Positions 24,272 to 33,604 of a DNA stretch of 64,000 bases are shown in pieces. Origin of the DNA: Melioribacter sp051488665. GTDB lineage: Bacteria > Bacteroidota > Ignavibacteria > Ignavibacteriales > Melioribacteraceae. How positions within the stretch are numbered: the stretch's first letter is position 1; each line of letters starts with the position of its first letter. Below the pieces are notes generated by a model. The model was not told the origin of the DNA and did not search any database. It saw nothing but the letters and a program-made list of their open reading frames with translations. The translations under genes and the position numbers were made by a program. The stretch lies in the NCBI RefSeq assembly GCF_051488665.1, contig NZ_JBPSEG010000003.1, positions 62,001 through 126,000 of the forward strand, read 5' to 3'.

Positions 24272-24298
24272 AAATGCGGGAGTCTATTGCCTGCATTT
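24272..24298 (+). terminator. Possible terminator after the decarboxylase operon
   Basis: A 9-bp stem AAATGCGGG / CCTGCATTT (one G-U pair) with a 9-base loop lies 47 bases after the mmdB stop. The T run is poor, so this is a tentative call. The rest of the gap up to the next gene is AT-rich with no other clear signal. Confidence 0.4.
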
Positions 24299-24418
24299 AT
24301 TTAATATTGCAAAAAAAAAATCATTTATTATCAATCAACTAATCGAGTTCAAGAATTATATTTTTTATTCGATAATTAAACACGACACGTTTTTGTTCCG
24401 TTAAGAAAGGATTATTAA

Positions 24419-26479
24419 ATGTTTGTTATAGATAATCAGCCGGAAGTAAAAGAAAAAAAACTTTCAGAATTTCAAAAAAGATATCAGGAATTAGACCGTT
24501 ATTATTCCGATAAAGAATTAGGCTCGATTGTTAAAGACACATCAACGACGTTCAGATTGTTTGCCCCTTCTCCTATTCAGGTAAGACTTTGCGTTTTCGA
24601 CAAACCGGAAGATTCTTTCTGCCGTGAATATTTTATGGAACGGGACGACGACGGAGTTTGGGAAATCCAGATTGACGAAGACCTGACCGGCAAATTTTAC
24701 GGTTATAAAGTTTATCACGAAGGAGAAGACGTATCAAATCCGAACAAACCGATATGCGCCGATCCTTATTCAAAGGCGGTCGCTACTTTTACCACTTATC
24801 AAAATCCCCGCCGATCAATCGTAATAAAACAAAAAGATTTCGACTGGGAAGGAACGTCATACGTCCGTCGAGATTGGAGAGATTTGATAATATACGAATG
24901 TCACGTCCGCGATATGACAATCCACAAAACTTCGGGAGCGATTAATCCCGGTACTTACAAAGGAATGATCGAACCCGGTATCAAAGGAGGGTTAAATTAT
25001 ATAAAATCGTTGGGCGCAAACGCAGTAGAGCTTTTACCCGTGCATGAATACGGTTACTGCGAACTCCCGTACGGCACTATCAAAAACGGCGTTATCAACA
25101 ATATTAATCCGTACGAAAGGAATCACTGGGGATATATGACAGCCGCCTATTTTGCGCCCGCGGCATACTATTCCGAAAAAACACCCTCTTTCCGCTGGAA
25201 CAGATGGATCGGCAAAAGCGGCAGGCAGATTGAAGATTTTAAGGAAATGGTAAAAGCCTTTCACAAAGAAAATATTGCTGTCATTCTCGACGTGGTATAC
25301 AATCATTTTTCCGAATACGAACTCGGCAATTTGAAACAAATCGACAAAGAATATTATTTCAGGCTCGACGAAAACGGTAATTTCGAATCGAAAAGCTGGT
25401 GCGGCAACGACCTGAAAACCGAACGCCCGATGGTAAGAAGATTGATAATAGAAAGCCTTCTCTATTGGATGAAAGAATATCACATAGACGGTTTCAGGTT
25501 CGACATTGCAACGCTAATCGACTGGGAAACAATCGAACGATTTACAGACGAAGCCAGGAAAATAAATCCGGACGTTATACTAATAGCCGAACCGTGGGGC
25601 GGAGGCGGTTATAATCCCGGAGGATTTTCCGACAGAAGCTGGGCTGCCTGGAACGACCAGATTCGAAACGGCATTAAAGGAGAAAATCCTTTTAACGGCA
25701 AGGGATGGATTTTCGGCAAATGGTACGGCAACAACTCGCCCAAAAGAATTAAAAGCTACGTCAACGGCACGTTGAGACGAGACGAATACGGAATTTACAA
25801 TAAAAAAGAACACTCGGTTAATTATCTCGAATCACACGACAATTATACTCTCGGGGATTTTATCAGAATTGCCTCGGGCGAAGTTGACGCTCATAAGATA
25901 ATCAAAAAAGTCGACGAATTCGTCAAACTTTCGCCTCGCCAGCTTAAGCTAAACAAACTTGCGGCTCTCTTCCTTCTCACTTCTCAAGGTATGATAATGA
26001 TTCACGAAGGACAGGAATTCGCCCGCTCGAAAGTGATTCCTTATAATGTAAAAGCGCCCGATCCGAGAAAAGGCACTATGGACAACGATTCTTACAACAA
26101 GGACAACAAGACAAATTACATAAATTATTCTCACGCCGACATAAACAAAGACTTGGTCGATTATTACAAAGGCTTGATAAAATTACGGAATAAATATGAA
26201 GCCTTCAGAAAAGCTAATTATAGCGACATAGCGTTTTTCGACCACGTCAAAAGCGAGTTCGGACTGGCATACCTGCTCAAATACGGCGAAGATCATTTTA
26301 CCGTATTATTCAACGCCGAGCAGGAAGAAAGTCTTGAATTTCCTCTTCCGCCCGGCAACTGGGAAATATTGGTTAACGACCGACGGGCAGGCGTCGAAAA
26401 ACTCGGCGAAGCATCGGACAAAATTATATTGCCGCCCGTTTCAGGATGCGTTTTAAGAATGATTAAAGACCGAAGCTGA
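24419..26479 (+). CDS. GH13 debranching enzyme (type I pullulanase-like) with CBM48
   Basis: The 686-residue product has an N-terminal CBM48-like domain (about 35-130), a GH13 barrel, and a C-terminal beta domain. Catalytic motifs: D-V-V-Y-N-H (291-296), nucleophile D362 in G-F-R-F-D, acid/base E391 in A-E-P-W-G, and S-H-D-N near 475. These E-P-W-G-G-G and Y-N-H contexts are those of alpha-1,6 debranching enzymes. The usual pullulanase Y-N-W-G-Y-D-P motif is replaced by N-H-W-G-Y-M-T-A-A-Y-F-A-P, so specificity is uncertain. No signal peptide is seen, so cytoplasmic glycogen or maltodextrin debranching is likely. AAAGGA precedes the ATG. Confidence 0.85.
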   Translation: MFVIDNQPEVKEKKLSEFQKRYQELDRYYSDKELGSIVKDTSTTFRLFAPSPIQVRLCVFDKPEDSFCREYFMERDDDGVWEIQIDEDLTGKFYGYKVYHEGEDVSNPNKPICADPYSKAVATFTTYQNPRRSIVIKQKDFDWEGTSYVRRDWRDLIIYECHVRDMTIHKTSGAINPGTYKGMIEPGIKGGLNYIKSLGANAVELLPVHEYGYCELPYGTIKNGVINNINPYERNHWGYMTAAYFAPAAYYSEKTPSFRWNRWIGKSGRQIEDFKEMVKAFHKENIAVILDVVYNHFSEYELGNLKQIDKEYYFRLDENGNFESKSWCGNDLKTERPMVRRLIIESLLYWMKEYHIDGFRFDIATLIDWETIERFTDEARKINPDVILIAEPWGGGGYNPGGFSDRSWAAWNDQIRNGIKGENPFNGKGWIFGKWYGNNSPKRIKSYVNGTLRRDEYGIYNKKEHSVNYLESHDNYTLGDFIRIASGEVDAHKIIKKVDEFVKLSPRQLKLNKLAALFLLTSQGMIMIHEGQEFARSKVIPYNVKAPDPRKGTMDNDSYNKDNKTNYINYSHADINKDLVDYYKGLIKLRNKYEAFRKANYSDIAFFDHVKSEFGLAYLLKYGEDHFTVLFNAEQEESLEFPLPPGNWEILVNDRRAGVEKLGEASDKIILPPVSGCVLRMIKDRS

Positions 26480-27062
26480 AACCAGACATTATCATGTAAT
26501 TAGTAATTGCTTCGCCGTTTAATCTGAACGCATTCAGCTTGAACTCGACAATTAAAGCCAGATTTCCTCTCATGTGCTGAACTATTCCGGCGCCGAAACC
26601 CGCCAGGAAAGTATATTCCGTTACCTCTCTGCCATTAAAAGCCGCAACGTATACCGGATAGCCTTCGAAAGCGAGTATTTCGTTCTCGTATTTATTATAA
26701 GTTATATACGAAAGTCCCATTTCCATTTCGAGGAAAAACGAAACGGTTTTGACCGTATCCATCTCTCTTCGCAGTCCGAGCCCGAACAGATACATTTTAT
26801 GATCGCTTTCGTTGAACGAGTTATAGATTTTATCGTCTACTATGGCGTGAACAACATTTTGGTTCCACCAGTAATTGCCCGCTACGGCGTAGACATCCAA
26901 ATTACGACTTAGGCTGCGTTTGACTTGAAGCGTAAGATTATATCCTTTAGTTTCAGCGCCTTTCGTATCGTGCAGTCCGCCTTTGAATTCAATCGAATTA
27001 ATAAACTGCGCGCGGCAGTTTACGGCAAAGAAAAAGAGAGCAAATGCGATTAAGTATTTCAT
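26463..27062 (-). CDS. Outer-membrane beta-barrel protein
   Basis: This 199-residue protein has a signal peptide (about 1-18, ending N-C-R-A-Q), then alternating strands with aromatic ends and a C-terminal strand ending G-F-S-F-G-L, typical of small OmpA/OmpW-like barrels. No ligand motif is visible. The final 17 bases overlap the end of the convergent pullulanase-like gene. Confidence 0.7.
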   Translation of the reverse strand: MKYLIAFALFFFAVNCRAQFINSIEFKGGLHDTKGAETKGYNLTLQVKRSLSRNLDVYAVAGNYWWNQNVVHAIVDDKIYNSFNESDHKMYLFGLGLRREMDTVKTVSFFLEMEMGLSYITYNKYENEILAFEGYPVYVAAFNGREVTEYTFLAGFGAGIVQHMRGNLALIVEFKLNAFRLNGEAITNYMIMSGFSFGL

Positions 27063-27195
27063 AGCTTATCTCCTTTGTTGGGGATGAAGTAGCTATGCCG
27101 GCATTTTCCTCCTGGGTTGATTAAAAGCGGTACAGAATTCGATTATGATTCCCTCAAATAATTTAGAATTAAAATAGCGTTTTGAAAATATTAAA

Positions 27196-30100
27196 TCAAC
27201 CGAAAAATGCTTTTCTGAGAGATTTTTCGATGGCGTTTTTGAATGTGGCGAGGTTGACGGGTTTGCGAAATACAAATTCGACCCCTAATTGTTTATACTG
27301 TTCTTCGATCGAAGGATTGATATCGCTGCTGAGAATAATAACCGGCGGTTTGAATTTCAGATCAGTGAGCGTCAGTTGTTTAACAAAATCGTATCCGTTC
27401 ATAACGGGCATATTGTGATCGCTTATTATCAATGCGGGCGAAGAGCTTCTTACAATTTCAAGAGCTTCTTTACCGTTTTCGGCTTCGGATATCGTATAAC
27501 CTTCTATTAAATTTCTGATCAGTTTGGAATAGAGTATCCTGTCGGTTTTGATATCGTCGACCAGAAGGATTGTGGTAGACGAGACAGGCACGGTAAAAAT
27601 AAATTCCGAGCCTTTGCCGTATTGGCTTTTAACCTGGATATCTCCGCCGTGTTTAAGAATAATCTCTCTTACGAGAGACAAGCCCAATCCGCTTCCTTTT
27701 TCTCCTGCCGTGCCCGGAGTTGTAAATTTCGTATCGACTTTGAAAAGTTTCGGAACATCTTCCTCTTTAATTCCCGTACCGGTATCCTTAACAGAAAAGA
27801 CGACGCTCTTGTTTTTAACGTCCGGCGCCGCGCTGATTGTTATAGCTCCTCCTGTTGGAGTAAATTTTATAGCGTTCGAAATAAGATTGTTAATTGCCTG
27901 GAGCAACAAATTTTCGTCGGCATGCACAAATAAATTTTCGCTCAATTCAGATTTCAAATCGATTCCTTTTCTGAGAGCGGCACCCGACAAAATTTGAATC
28001 GATTTATCGACCACTTGTTTTGCATTGATTCTGTTGGGTTCGAATTTTATTCTGCCGGTTTGAAGGCGCGTCCAGTCAAGCAGCGAATTAACCAATTCCA
28101 GCATATTTCTTGCGGACTCCTCAATAAAGCGGATGTACTGCGTCCTTTTCTCTTCGGTCAAATCTTTTTCGTTCAAAAGAAAATCGGTAAATCCCAGTAT
28201 GGAACTGAAAGGCGTACGCAGATCGTGCGAGATAATCGAAATAAAGCGGTCTTTTGTCTCGTTCAATTCTTTCAGTTCGGCAGCCGATCTTTTCAATTCG
28301 TCCTGAGCCCGTTTAGATAATGTAATGTCGTTGACTATGCCGAAAATCTTAACGATTCTTCCCCGTTCGTCCCTTTGCACCGATATTTTATTCTCTATCC
28401 AGATAATATTGCCAAGGCTGTCGATTATTCGGTATTCGAGCTTTTCGTAGTTTTTATCCGAAAATTTATAAAGGCGTTTCAGATTTTCGATAACATATGC
28501 AAGGTCGTCGGGATGAATTATTTTCTTCCAGAGAAAACGGTCGTCCAGAAATCTTTCCGGTTTATAACCCGTAATCTTTTCGATTGCCGGAGTATAAAAC
28601 ACCTGAACCAATTTTCCTCTAATTCTTTCCGCAGTCCAGAAACTCTCGTCGATATTTTCCGTTATACTCCTGTACCTTTCTTCGGAAAGCCGCAGCGCTT
28701 CGAGCGCCTTTTTTTGAGGAGTAATGTCGCGCAACGACCACACTATAAACTTTTCGCCTTCGGCTTCGTACGAAGATACCGAGCTTTCGAGTTCGATCGA
28801 CGTTTCGTCTGCTTTAATGCCTTTGAAATCGAATCGCGACGGCGATTCCTTGCCTTCTTCGAGATTCTGAATATTTCTACCGACTTTAATAATATCGTCC
28901 ACGTCCACGAAATCGAGCGGATCTTTACCGATAATTTCGCTTGCGCTTTTGTAGCCGAACATTTTAACAAAAGCTTCGTTGACGAGGAATAATTTTCTTT
29001 TGTTGATAAGAGCGATCCCGTCGTGCGAGGCTTCGAAAATCGACCTGATGAGCATCAAATCTTTTTCAGCCTCTTTCAGCATCGAAATATCCGTCAGAAA
29101 TACATTGTAATAAAGAGGCATTCCCCTGTCGTCGTAAACGGTAGAAAAACTTGCATGGACGTATATCTTCTGATCGTGCTTTGTAATGAGAGGCAGTTCA
29201 ACCGTTTCCTTTTTTCGTTCTTCGAGTTCGTTCAGACTAAATCCGTTTGTCATCAAATAATAGGGCTCGACCAAATCGACAAAATAGAGCGAAGTAATTT
29301 CCTGGTCGGTATAACCGAACGACTGCAGCATTGCTGGATTGGCGTATTGAATCTTTCCGTTTAAATCGAGGATGCAGATAAATTCCTGGGTATGGGTAAC
29401 GATTTTTCTGAACCGTTCTTCGGATTTTTTCAGCTCCAATTCCTTGCGTATTCTGAACGTTGAATCGGCGCAGATAAAAACGAAATATTCTTTGACGCCT
29501 TCTTTCAATTTTCCGATACGCACCGTAAAATACTCCGCTTCGTCTTCATCGTCGCCGAGTTTTATCAAATCTTCCGCATATTTATTTTCGATCAATTTTT
29601 GAGAAACCGAATGAAGATAGTTTCTGTCGATTTTTGGAAACAATCCGGAAGCTTCTTTGCCGTAAACTTCGCTCCTTTTCAAGCCGAACATTCGCGATGC
29701 GGATTCGCTCCAGTATACAATACGATTCAATTCGTCGGTCAAAAATACCGCGTCGATCATATTGGAAATAATGTACTCGTATTTTCTGAGTTCTTTTATT
29801 TCTTCCTGGAGTAATTCTTTTTCTTTCTTGTCGATTTCTTTATTTCGGACGAGCAGCAATACCTTTCCGTTCAATGGTATAAGCGCAATTACCGCAATCT
29901 GCTGCCTGTCGTCTTTTACATAAGGTATTTCCGTCCAGAGCGTCGTGTTCGATTTAACGAGCTGCTCGAAAAGCTTTTTAAACAATATGCCGGACAAACG
30001 TCCGGGTTTTTCTTCTTTTGGCATCGCCGCATCGAACAGGAAATTATATCGGCTGCATTCTTTCGAAGAATAATTTACGTTGCCTTCCCTGTCGCAAATC

Positions 30101-30552
30101 AGATAACAGTCGCATATCGATTCGAAAATTTTTTTGTAATTAAGCCCCTCGTTAATCTCTCCGGAATACTTGTATTTAATATCTTCCAGAATCACGATAC
30201 CGCCTTCGAATTGCCGTTCGGAATTAACGGGCACGTATTTAATAAGAACCGCCATCCGATCGCCGGAAGCCGTAACGGAAGAATAGAGTTCTTTTTCGAA
30301 CGGTTGATTTCCCTTGAGAAGAGAATAGATTTCTTTATCTTCGAAGAGTCCTATCTTTTCAATATTTTCGCCTGTAATGTCTGTCGACCCGGCGCGCGCA
30401 ATTCCTTTGAAGCCGAAAAAAGTTTGATTTATAAAACGGACTTTGAAATCGTTCGAAAAAATCAGAATGCCCACCGGAGCGGCTTCGAACATCGCCCTCA
30501 GCTTAAGCGTTTTTCCGCCGGATGTATATTTATCTGCGCTGTAGTCGGTCAT
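27196..30552 (-). CDS. Multi-PAS hybrid histidine kinase with C-terminal receiver
   Basis: The 1118-residue protein has no signal peptide or membrane helix, so it is a cytoplasmic sensor. About six PAS/PAC units cover residues 15-755 (for example near 20, 265, 380, 505, 630), several with E-x-x-G-x-D-I-T-type ends. A HisKA domain follows with H776 in I-I-S-H-D-L-R-T-P, then HATPase_c (N-N-L-I-S-N-A-I-K-F and D-T-G-T-G-I, G-S-G-L-G-L). A receiver domain (about 995-1115) has D1045 in I-I-S-D-H-N-M-P. The gene is alone, with no regulator or DNA-binding output next to it, and the receiver would relay phosphate to an unlinked partner. Its signal is unknown. Confidence 0.9.
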   Translation of the reverse strand: MTDYSADKYTSGGKTLKLRAMFEAAPVGILIFSNDFKVRFINQTFFGFKGIARAGSTDITGENIEKIGLFEDKEIYSLLKGNQPFEKELYSSVTASGDRMAVLIKYVPVNSERQFEGGIVILEDIKYKYSGEINEGLNYKKIFESICDCYLICDREGNVNYSSKECSRYNFLFDAAMPKEEKPGRLSGILFKKLFEQLVKSNTTLWTEIPYVKDDRQQIAVIALIPLNGKVLLLVRNKEIDKKEKELLQEEIKELRKYEYIISNMIDAVFLTDELNRIVYWSESASRMFGLKRSEVYGKEASGLFPKIDRNYLHSVSQKLIENKYAEDLIKLGDDEDEAEYFTVRIGKLKEGVKEYFVFICADSTFRIRKELELKKSEERFRKIVTHTQEFICILDLNGKIQYANPAMLQSFGYTDQEITSLYFVDLVEPYYLMTNGFSLNELEERKKETVELPLITKHDQKIYVHASFSTVYDDRGMPLYYNVFLTDISMLKEAEKDLMLIRSIFEASHDGIALINKRKLFLVNEAFVKMFGYKSASEIIGKDPLDFVDVDDIIKVGRNIQNLEEGKESPSRFDFKGIKADETSIELESSVSSYEAEGEKFIVWSLRDITPQKKALEALRLSEERYRSITENIDESFWTAERIRGKLVQVFYTPAIEKITGYKPERFLDDRFLWKKIIHPDDLAYVIENLKRLYKFSDKNYEKLEYRIIDSLGNIIWIENKISVQRDERGRIVKIFGIVNDITLSKRAQDELKRSAAELKELNETKDRFISIISHDLRTPFSSILGFTDFLLNEKDLTEEKRTQYIRFIEESARNMLELVNSLLDWTRLQTGRIKFEPNRINAKQVVDKSIQILSGAALRKGIDLKSELSENLFVHADENLLLQAINNLISNAIKFTPTGGAITISAAPDVKNKSVVFSVKDTGTGIKEEDVPKLFKVDTKFTTPGTAGEKGSGLGLSLVREIILKHGGDIQVKSQYGKGSEFIFTVPVSSTTILLVDDIKTDRILYSKLIRNLIEGYTISEAENGKEALEIVRSSSPALIISDHNMPVMNGYDFVKQLTLTDLKFKPPVIILSSDINPSIEEQYKQLGVEFVFRKPVNLATFKNAIEKSLRKAFFG

Positions 30553-30612
30553 AAATGTCGCTCATTTGCTTACTTCAATTTATAAATTTAAGCCGAGATA
30601 ATCATGAGGATT

Positions 30613-31839
30613 CTATTTAAGAATAAGCATTTTACGGATCTCGCTTCCGCCGTCTGTAATCAAAGCGTAATAATAAACGCCGCTGGCAAGTTTTCCCGCG
30701 GGTGCGTAGCTGATTTGATATAAACCTTCTTTTTGATGTTTGTCCACAAGGCTTTCAATTTCTCTTCCTGTCAAATCATAAATTTTCAATTTTACATTCC
30801 CTTCTTTTGCGAGATAATAACTTATTACAGTCGTATTGTTAAACGGATTCGGATAATTCTGATAGAGAACATTTGCAAGCGGTATCTGTCCGGCTTTCGA
30901 AATTATTTCCGCTTTTGAAGAGATCGACGCCAATGCAAGCTGGGTCATTTTTTTGTAGAAGTTGTAATTGAGCCGCCACATCTGATCCAAAGGCGAATGA
31001 TAAAACGGATTAAAGTCGTTCGGTACGCCTTTGGGCGAATAAAAATCTTCAATCAGCAGAACTGCCGGATAATTTCTCAGCCAGAAAGAGTAGTGGTCGC
31101 TTCGTGAAGTGCCCGGATAGATCAGCTCGATATCAAGATTGATAAGATAATCGTCGTTTATGGAAATAATTTCATTTACAAGCAAGGATGTAAGTGGTCT
31201 TCCGTCGGAATGAAGGTCGGCTTTGAAATCGTCGTTTCCGTCCCAGGCGATCATATCGAGATTTATAACTGCAATAATCGAGTCGCCTCTGAGAGCCGCA
31301 TTGGCGGCATAAAAGTCGCTGCCGTGCAATCCCTGTTCCTCATTGTCCCAGAGCGCGTAGACAACCGAATATTTTGTATCGTAACCCGATATAATACGAG
31401 CCGCTTCGATTACTGCTGCCGTGCCGGAGCCGTTGTCGTCTGCGCCTGGAGCGTTCCCTTCCGGCGGCATGCTGTCGTAATGCGCGCATATAATTACATA
31501 ACGATTCGAGCCAGATTTCCCTTTCTGAAGCGCTATAATATTTTCGCCGTCCTCTTCAAACTCCTCGACGCTTACATTCAATCCGTAGGAACTCAATTTT
31601 GTCGTCAAATATTCTCGTGCATAAACATTCCCCCGGCTTTCCTTGTGACGCGAGGTGATTTTTTTGTATTCGCCGTTATGATAAAACGAATCGACTCCGG
31701 TAAGAATCCTCAAATTGGCTTTCAGACTATCGACGTTTACCTTTTGTATTGCGTCGAAAATCAGATAATCCGTCTGGGCGTTCGAATAACCGGCGCAAAA
31801 CAGAATAACGAGAAATGTTCTAATATATTTTTTCAGCAT
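30613..31839 (-). CDS. Secreted M28 family zinc peptidase with T9SS sorting domain
   Basis: Residues 1-21 form a signal peptide. The M28 aminopeptidase core (about 35-310) shows all the two-zinc ligands and the base: H120 in C-A-H-Y-D-S, D134 in G-A-D-D-N-G-S-G, E167/E168 in W-D-N-E-E-Q-G, D195 in N-L-D-M-I, and H249 in S-D-H-Y-S-F. The last ~80 residues are a T9SS type A sorting domain (N-Y-P-N-P-F-N-N-T-T, then I-Y-D-L-T-G-R-E-I, then S-G-V-Y-Y-Y). It should act outside the cell on peptides, supplying amino acids. The family includes aminopeptidases and glutaminyl cyclases; the peptidase reading fits the ligands. Confidence 0.9.
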   Translation of the reverse strand: MLKKYIRTFLVILFCAGYSNAQTDYLIFDAIQKVNVDSLKANLRILTGVDSFYHNGEYKKITSRHKESRGNVYAREYLTTKLSSYGLNVSVEEFEEDGENIIALQKGKSGSNRYVIICAHYDSMPPEGNAPGADDNGSGTAAVIEAARIISGYDTKYSVVYALWDNEEQGLHGSDFYAANAALRGDSIIAVINLDMIAWDGNDDFKADLHSDGRPLTSLLVNEIISINDDYLINLDIELIYPGTSRSDHYSFWLRNYPAVLLIEDFYSPKGVPNDFNPFYHSPLDQMWRLNYNFYKKMTQLALASISSKAEIISKAGQIPLANVLYQNYPNPFNNTTVISYYLAKEGNVKLKIYDLTGREIESLVDKHQKEGLYQISYAPAGKLASGVYYYALITDGGSEIRKMLILK

Positions 31840-31944
31840 AAGATTTATTCAAAATCGATTTTTAATTTACAAATAATCTTTGAATTATTTGCCTTATATT
31901 GATTCTTAAATATGTCTTTATGATTTTAAACGTCGGAAGTACGG

Positions 31945-32901
31945 ATGATAATTCAAAACGACATAACGAAATTATTCGGCGTCAGATATCCGATAGTCCA
32001 GGCGGGAATGGTTTGGGTGAGCGGATGGAAATTGGCGTCGGCTGTTTCCGAAGCCGGCTGTCTCGGCTTAATAGGCGCCGGGTCGATGAAACCGGAACTT
32101 TTGAGCGAACATATCGACAAATGCAAACAAGCCACGGAAAAGCCATTCGGCGTAAATATACCGTTGCTGCGCGAGGACGCCGGGGATTTAATCGATACGG
32201 TTATCGAAAAAGGAATTAAAATAGTATTTACTTCGGCAGGTAATCCCGGTAAATTCATCGATAAATTAAAAAGAAACAATATTACCGTTGTACACGTTGT
32301 TCCCTCCTTGAAATACGCCCAAAAAGCAGAGTCCGTAGGATGCGACGCCGTCGTAGGCGAAGGGATTGAAGCCGGCGGTCATAACGGGAAAGACGAAATA
32401 ACCACCTTTTGCTTAATTCCTCAGTTAAAAGATTTTCTCAGGATACCTGTAATTGCCGCCGGAGGAATATCCGACGGCAGGTCGATAGCCGCGGCTTTTG
32501 CGCTCGGCGCAGACGGCGTTCAAATCGGGACGCGATTTGCCGCCACCGAAGAATCTTCTGCCCATATCAATTACAAAATGAAATTACTTGAATCAGGAAA
32601 CGAAGATTCAATATTAATCCTGAGAAAAATAGCTCCCGTACGCGTCATAAAAAACCGCTTTGCAATGGAATTAAAAGAACTTGAAGATTCGGGCGCCGAC
32701 AAAAACGGACTTTTGGATAAACTCGGTCATAAAAAAGAACGGCTCGGAATCTTTGAAGGCGACATTGAAAACGGACTGATAGAAGCCGGACAATCTCTCA
32801 ATTCGATCAAGGAGATCCTTCCTGCATGCGGCGTTATTGAAAATCTGTTGAACGAAACCATGAATGCAATTAAAAATTTGAAGGAATTATGTCATGAATA
32901 G
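31945..32901 (+). CDS. Nitronate monooxygenase-like FMN enzyme (NPD/FabK family)
   Basis: This 318-residue TIM-barrel flavoprotein has the family start (F-G-V-R-Y-P-I-V-Q-A-G-M), the catalytic-region E-A-G-G-H-N-G, and the FMN-phosphate-binding G-G-I-S-D-G-R...A-L-G-A-D-G-V-Q-I-G-T-R-F. The family includes nitronate monooxygenases and the enoyl-ACP reductase FabK. Without a fatty-acid gene context the nitronate monooxygenase-like name is used, but substrate is uncertain. It overlaps the next gene by eight bases. Confidence 0.82.
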   Translation: MIIQNDITKLFGVRYPIVQAGMVWVSGWKLASAVSEAGCLGLIGAGSMKPELLSEHIDKCKQATEKPFGVNIPLLREDAGDLIDTVIEKGIKIVFTSAGNPGKFIDKLKRNNITVVHVVPSLKYAQKAESVGCDAVVGEGIEAGGHNGKDEITTFCLIPQLKDFLRIPVIAAGGISDGRSIAAAFALGADGVQIGTRFAATEESSAHINYKMKLLESGNEDSILILRKIAPVRVIKNRFAMELKELEDSGADKNGLLDKLGHKKERLGIFEGDIENGLIEAGQSLNSIKEILPACGVIENLLNETMNAIKNLKELCHE

Positions 32902-33604
32902 CGAACAGAAAACTTTGGACTACGTCTATACTTTCAAATTCGAAGACGGACTCGAAAAAGATTTTATCATTCAACTCGACGCTGAAACGCTCAATATCAT
33001 AAACCGAGATCCGGATGAAATACCGGACTGGGCAAGCAATTCCGATTTTCCATGCAATACCGAAAAATGCAAATCCGACAATAAAAGATACTGTCCTATC
33101 GCGTTACATCTCGATTCGATAATTAAGTTTTTCAGCGACAGAGTTTCTTACGAAAAAGTTGAAATAACAGCCGATATAAACGGGCGGCGTTATTACAAAG
33201 AAACGACAATACAAAACGCCGTAGGAAGCTTAATCGGAATAATAATGCCCGCCAGCGGATGCCCCGCGCTCGGCAAATTAAAACCGCTGGTGAAATACCA
33301 TTTGCCCTTCTCTTCAATCGAAGAAACCGAATTCCGAGTTTATTCGATGTTTCTGTTCGCTCAATATCTGAGGAAGCTAAAAGGTTTGACCCCCGATTGG
33401 GACATGAAAAGTTTGCATGAATTATACGCCGAAATTCTCGAAATCAACCGTGTAATTTCGCGTAAAATTGCGCAGCTTGAAAATCAGGACGCAAGCAGCA
33501 ACTCGTTAATAGCTCTCGACAATTTTGCGCAGTTTATCAGTTTTAATCTAGAAGACAATGATTTTACCCGATACGAAAAAATATTCGACGTCTGGTTCGA
33601 CTAA
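32894..33604 (+). CDS. Unknown soluble protein with four conserved-looking cysteines
   Basis: This 236-residue protein of no recognised function has no signal peptide or membrane helix. It has a cysteine group C54-x4-C59-x7-C67 and a later C123 in S-G-C-P-A-L-G-K-L-K-P, spaced so that a metal or Fe-S site is possible. The C-terminal half is helical. It resembles proteins filed as DUF6901, but this is from memory and unsure. It is co-translated with the flavin enzyme upstream (8-base overlap), so it may work with it. Its end overlaps the convergent barrel gene by four bases. Confidence 0.7.
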   Translation: MNSEQKTLDYVYTFKFEDGLEKDFIIQLDAETLNIINRDPDEIPDWASNSDFPCNTEKCKSDNKRYCPIALHLDSIIKFFSDRVSYEKVEITADINGRRYYKETTIQNAVGSLIGIIMPASGCPALGKLKPLVKYHLPFSSIEETEFRVYSMFLFAQYLRKLKGLTPDWDMKSLHELYAEILEINRVISRKIAQLENQDASSNSLIALDNFAQFISFNLEDNDFTRYEKIFDVWFD

